A program made the position numbers and the translations under genes. DNA of 7,534 bases, taken from assembly GCA_017558545.1 (NCBI GenBank), contig JAFYUG010000130.1:1-7534 (forward strand). The letters are read 5' to 3'. Source of the DNA: Oscillospiraceae bacterium. Its GTDB lineage: Bacteria > Bacillota > Clostridia > Oscillospirales > Oscillospiraceae. Below are positions 4,877-7,534 of the stretch, in pieces (position 1 is the first letter of the stretch; each line of letters begins with the position of its first letter). The notes beneath the pieces were generated by a model. That model saw only the letters and a list, made by a program, of their open reading frames with translations. It was not told the DNA's origin and ran no database searches.

Positions 4877-5869
4877 ATGAAAAATGAGACTATATCCAAA
4901 GTTGTAAAAGCAAGTGGCGTTTCCGCCGGAGAGCTTGTTCTTGTCCATTTTTGGGGCGAAGATGCAGATAAAGAAATCGCAAACAGTTTTGTTGTATCGG
5001 TTGCTGCATTAGGTGCAACACCCGTCCTCTTGCAGCAAGCCCGCTCAATCAATCGGGAAATCTTCTTGTCCGCAAAGGAAAGCTGTTTCGATGATCGGTA
5101 TATTGAGTTGTTCTCAAAGTTCGATGCTGTGTTGGATGTGTTTGCCTACCAGCCCATTGTTCTTGGTTATCAGATTGAAAAGGAACAGATGGCACTTTAC
5201 CGCAAGTACATATCGCAGCTCTTTTACAAGCTAATGGAGTGCAAGCGGTTTACGCAAATCCGTGTTCCGACAGAAGCCAATGCTGCTGAGTCCAACCTTG
5301 ATCCGCAGGACTATGTTCAGCGAATGAACAAGGCGTATGATATTGACTATAAAATGGTTGATACGGCTTGTAAGCGTGAGGTTGAACGATTTGCCGGGGT
5401 AAGCCAAGTTGCCGTTCATACAGGCGCTGATTGTGTGTTGTACCTTGACTTGACTGGTCGCACATGGCACATCGACGCTGGCGACGGCGATCTTCCTTGC
5501 GGTGAGATCTACATTGCTCCAGTTGAGAACAAGACCAATGGCAATGTGTTCTTTGAAACATTCTATCTGGATGATGTGAAATACGACAATGTCACATTGC
5601 AGATTTTGAATGGCGAAGTTTCCGGCAGCAGCCATACGGAAATTGCAAAGCACTTTGCCGAGCTGCCACAGGAAAATCGGATTGTCTGTGAGCTGGGGCT
5701 TGGAATGAACCCCAATGTTACGGACTTGTGCGGATATACCGTACTGGACGAAAAAATGGCTGGAACATTCCATATTGCCGTTGGTGCAAACAATATGTTC
5801 GGCGGCGAAAATAAGGCATCTGACCACATTGATTTTGTAGGTTGCGGAAGAATTGAGGTTATCCTATGA
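4877..5869 (+). CDS. M29-family metallo-aminopeptidase (AmpS/aminopeptidase T-like)
   Basis: A 330-residue protein resembling the M29 aminopeptidases (AmpS, aminopeptidase T), cytoplasmic dimeric enzymes that remove N-terminal residues from peptides using two metal ions. The N-terminal half (GELVLVHFWGE and GATPVLL, 18-52) fits the family's first domain. The catalytic half shows DGDLPCGEIYIAPVENKTNG with Glu210, CELGLGMNPN with Glu272, GTFHIAVG with His299, and SDHIDF with His317 and Asp319. These match the expected metal ligands by pattern. At 330 residues it is shorter than the roughly 410 of classical members but close to shorter COG2309-type proteins. There is no signal peptide. The start is fixed by GGAGGT at 4865-4870, 6 nt before the ATG. 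First gene of a three-gene operon; its TGA overlaps the next ATG by 4 nt. Substrate specificity is unknown, and a role other than general peptide turnover is possible given the regulator partner. Confidence 0.85.
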   Translation: MKNETISKVVKASGVSAGELVLVHFWGEDADKEIANSFVVSVAALGATPVLLQQARSINREIFLSAKESCFDDRYIELFSKFDAVLDVFAYQPIVLGYQIEKEQMALYRKYISQLFYKLMECKRFTQIRVPTEANAAESNLDPQDYVQRMNKAYDIDYKMVDTACKREVERFAGVSQVAVHTGADCVLYLDLTGRTWHIDAGDGDLPCGEIYIAPVENKTNGNVFFETFYLDDVKYDNVTLQILNGEVSGSSHTEIAKHFAELPQENRIVCELGLGMNPNVTDLCGYTVLDEKMAGTFHIAVGANNMFGGENKASDHIDFVGCGRIEVIL

Positions 5870-6237
5870 TTGAAGAAAAAGTATCGAAGCTGAATAGCTA
5901 TTTTGAGGAACAAATCGCCATATGTGGCCGGCGCAACAAAGAATTGCTTGATGATGAGCGCACAGATGAGGCTAATTTTGAAAAGGTGAAGGGCAATGTC
6001 TATGACATTTTCCGTACCATTCTGTCCGTCGCAGTTAAGACCAGCCAGGGAGATTCCAATGCGGTGCAGCACTTTTTTGTTCAAAAAGCTCAGCAGATAC
6101 CGTCAAGTTGGGTGACTTCATATGACAAAGCAAAGCAGCATAATGATGTGGTAAAGATGCAGATAGAGCAAATCAAGCTCGACGCAATCGGTGAAATTAA
6201 GGAAAAATTTGCAAAAATCTGGGAGGGAGCAGAATGA
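5866..6237 (+). CDS. Small helical cytoplasmic protein of unknown function
   Basis: A 123-residue protein with no signal peptide or membrane segment, rich in charged residues and probably mostly helical. Features seen are an acidic/basic N-terminal helix, the stretch FEKVKGNVYDIFRTIL (38-53), then HFFVQKAQQIPSSWVTSYDK (69-88) and a long charged C-terminal helix to residue 123. I recognise no named domain or catalytic motif. ATG at 5866 overlaps the aminopeptidase stop (ATGA), and GAGGT lies 6 nt upstream. Its own stop overlaps the ArsR start in the same way. Tight coupling on both sides suggests it works with, or is made in fixed ratio to, the peptidase and regulator, perhaps as an adaptor or partner. 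That is inference. Confidence 0.85.
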   Translation: MIEEKVSKLNSYFEEQIAICGRRNKELLDDERTDEANFEKVKGNVYDIFRTILSVAVKTSQGDSNAVQHFFVQKAQQIPSSWVTSYDKAKQHNDVVKMQIEQIKLDAIGEIKEKFAKIWEGAE

Positions 6238-6788
6238 CAGAGGCAGAGGCAATCCGCCTATTTAAGTGTCTATCTGATAAGTCCCGATTGCAGATTTTAA
6301 AATCACTTGCAATCGAAGACATGTATGTTGAACGCTTGGCTGAGAGACTTGGCATAACTGCGCCTACGGTTTCTTTTCACCTTAAAAAGCTGGCAGATGC
6401 TGGTGCAGTTACATCCTATAAAAGCCAGTACTATATGATGTACTCTCTTAAAAAGGATATTTTTGAAACAAGCATTTTGAAAATTCTGCAAGAGGAGTCG
6501 GATGAAGCAGAAGTTCAGGCTCAGCGGGACGCCGAATATCGTCAAAAAGTGATTGATACATTTTTTGAATATGGGAAGCTAAAATCTATTCCTACACAGC
6601 GCAAAAAAGAGCGCATTGTTTTGGAAGTAATCGCCCAAGCATTTGAATATGACCGCATTTACACCGAACGAGAAGCAAATATCATCATTGCAGACTTCCA
6701 TGATGATTTCTGCACCATTCGCCGGGATATGGTTGGCGAGCAGCTTTTAGATCGAGATACCAATGGTTATTGGCGTGTTAAGCAGTAA
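6234..6788 (+). CDS. ArsR-type winged-helix regulator with C-terminal DUF2087
   Basis: A 184-residue transcription factor. Residues 4-75 form an ArsR/SmtB-like winged helix: FKCLSDKSRLQILKSL (10-25), then the helix-turn-helix with recognition helix TAPTVSFHLKKLADAG (42-57) and wing residues SYKSQYYMMYSL (61-72). A charged linker (87-110) leads to DUF2087 at about 113-182, with IPTQRKKERIVLEVIAQAFE, YTEREANIIIADFHDDF, IRRDMVGEQLLDRD and YWRV. The Cys-containing metal-binding motif of classical ArsR (ELCVCDL) is absent; the equivalent is EDMYVERLA. The inducer is therefore probably not sensed through that site. Start ATG overlaps the previous stop (ATGA), with GGGAGG close upstream. As last gene of the operon it probably autoregulates the promoter at 4824-4852. 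DUF2087 function is unknown. Confidence 0.92.
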   Translation: MTEAEAIRLFKCLSDKSRLQILKSLAIEDMYVERLAERLGITAPTVSFHLKKLADAGAVTSYKSQYYMMYSLKKDIFETSILKILQEESDEAEVQAQRDAEYRQKVIDTFFEYGKLKSIPTQRKKERIVLEVIAQAFEYDRIYTEREANIIIADFHDDFCTIRRDMVGEQLLDRDTNGYWRVKQ

Positions 6789-6795
6789 ATAGAAA

Positions 6796-6837
6796 AAGGA
6801 CACCGGTGTTAATTGCCGGTGTCCTTATATTATTTGT
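6796..6837. terminator. Strong bidirectional terminator between convergent genes
   Basis: AAGGACACCGG (6796-6806) pairs perfectly with CCGGTGTCCTT (6816-6826), an 11-bp stem with a 9-nt loop. On the plus strand ATATTATTTG follows; on the minus strand TTTTTCTATTT follows, which is the better T-tract. It ends the ArsR operon (stop at 6788) and also the minus-strand gene whose stop is at 6860. Confidence 0.9.
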
Positions 6838-6859
6838 GTTTTAGCCTAAATCCTGAGTA

Positions 6860-7534
6860 TTATTTGACAGCAGTGAAATCAAAGCACTCAGCAAAAGCTT
6901 CCATGTCTGCCTCGGTGCGTCCGGAGGGGCCTTCCTCAAAATCAATAATATTTACCGCAAGGGTGGAGTTCTCCAGATTTACCACAAGAATATCTCTGGT
7001 TTCAGCGTGAATGATTGTTACAGAAACGCCGTCAGAGGTGACGTATTCCCACTGCTTATAATATTCCTGTGCGCCGATCTTCAGATAACCGCCATTGGCA
7101 AGATAGCCCTTTTCGTAGTTCATAAGGGAGTATTCTATGGGAGTGTCCCATCCTTCGCTGAGAGTGACACTGCCCTCAATTTTGAAGCTGCCACTATCGT
7201 ACCAATAACCGCCGTGAACATTGTGGCTGGCTTCGGCTTTGAGAAGTCCATCGCAATTGAGTGCTTCGTAAAGGGCATCAACATTGTCACCAAAGCTAGT
7301 ATACTGACCGTCAACTAGCAGCAGACCGTATTTTTCACAGATAGCATCCAGTACGTCAATGGACTTCTGAGAAAAGGCACCATAGATATTGTATGCGGGG
7401 TCGATAATGGCTTCTTCGGTGGAAACTATTTCGTAATCCTCAGACCAGTAATATTCAAACCACTCCTTAACGCCCTCGTATTCGGGACTTCCCTTCGCAC
7501 CGGTAAGACCAATAAACTCTTCAGCGTTAGGGGC
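6860..7534 (-). CDS. C-terminal part of an uncharacterised clostridial (probably exported) protein
   Basis: An open frame of 224 codons runs from the right edge to TAA at 6860 with no stop. The gene starts outside the window. The ATG at 7123 is internal, since the same frame is open and protein-like upstream. Visible patterns, in fragment numbering, are GAKGSPEYEGVKEWFEYYW (12-30), then YNIYGAFSQKSIDVLDAICE and KYGLLLV (48-74), GGYWYDSGSFKIEGSV (108-123), and a C-terminal strand-rich part with YVTSDGVSVTIIHAETRDIL (164-183) ending in AECFDFTAVK. From memory, the PEYEGVKEW and EICEKYGL modules occur in lipoproteins and membrane proteins of gut Clostridia, some next to ECF sigma factors. I cannot name a domain. 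Surface exposure is inferred from such relatives, because the N-terminus is missing. It is convergent with the ArsR operon and shares its terminator. Confidence 0.85.
   Translation of the reverse strand, partial: APNAEEFIGLTGAKGSPEYEGVKEWFEYYWSEDYEIVSTEEAIIDPAYNIYGAFSQKSIDVLDAICEKYGLLLVDGQYTSFGDNVDALYEALNCDGLLKAEASHNVHGGYWYDSGSFKIEGSVTLSEGWDTPIEYSLMNYEKGYLANGGYLKIGAQEYYKQWEYVTSDGVSVTIIHAETRDILVVNLENSTLAVNIIDFEEGPSGRTEADMEAFAECFDFTAVK

Noticed and set aside
5231..6084. Minus-strand frames opposite the aminopeptidase and small protein genes (5231-5827, 5563-6084)
   Set aside because: They are antisense to an M29 enzyme with all expected metal ligands and to its coupled neighbour, and they show no family pattern.
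6791..6806. Partial third copy of the 27-bp repeat (ATAGAAAAAGGAC resembles the end of copy 1 plus its stem)
   Set aside because: The match is limited to an A-run and the first bases of a terminator stem, and the diagnostic GCGAGAAGACCG core is absent. It looks like shared terminator style.
6860..7123. Independent 87-residue protein starting at ATG 7123
   Set aside because: The same frame is open and protein-like all the way to the window edge, and no ribosome binding site precedes 7123. It is the end of a longer gene.

Overview
The window looks like chromosomal DNA from a gut-type Clostridia bacterium (Ruminococcaceae, Oscillospiraceae or Lachnospiraceae-like). The evidence is strong AGGAGG-type ribosome binding sites, Gram-positive lipoprotein signals ending in a lipobox, moderate base composition, and protein families I know mainly from that group. 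This is judged by eye, with no database search. No phage, transposase, CRISPR, rRNA or tRNA signature is seen.

Layout. (1) Positions 1-3261, minus strand: two overlapping genes for a heterodimeric ABC exporter. The first (1456-3261) is complete and has the degenerate Walker B of one half-transporter. The second (1463 to the left edge) is cut by the window before its ABC signature. (2) 3262-3461: a short intergenic region with a 13-bp palindrome, one copy of a perfect 27-bp repeat and a bidirectional terminator. (3) 3462-4543, minus strand: an operon of two small secreted lipoproteins with its own promoter and an 8-bp hairpin touching the ribosome binding site of the first gene. (4) 4628-4764, plus strand: a compact unit with a promoter, a strong ribosome binding site, a 15-codon reading frame ending ARRPF and a weak terminator-like hairpin. 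It carries the second copy of the 27-bp repeat. (5) 4824-6826, plus strand: a near-consensus promoter and three genes joined by two ATGA stop/start overlaps. They encode an M29-type metallo-aminopeptidase, a small helical protein of unknown function and an ArsR-type regulator with a C-terminal DUF2087 domain. A strong hairpin follows. (6) 6860 to the right edge, minus strand: the C-terminal 224 residues of an uncharacterised, probably exported protein.

How the parts may work together. The exporter halves form one transporter. The M29/ArsR operon looks like a self-regulated unit. The least explained part is the pair of 27-bp repeats at 3377-3403 and 4719-4745. They are identical in sequence, lie in the same orientation and flank the lipoprotein operon. 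Each encodes the same peptide tail (ARRPF then TGA) in an open frame, and each is followed at once by a hairpin. They may mark a family of tiny peptide genes, a conserved RNA element, a shared DNA site upstream of both minus-strand operons, or the borders of a movable or duplicated cassette. The sequence alone does not decide between these.
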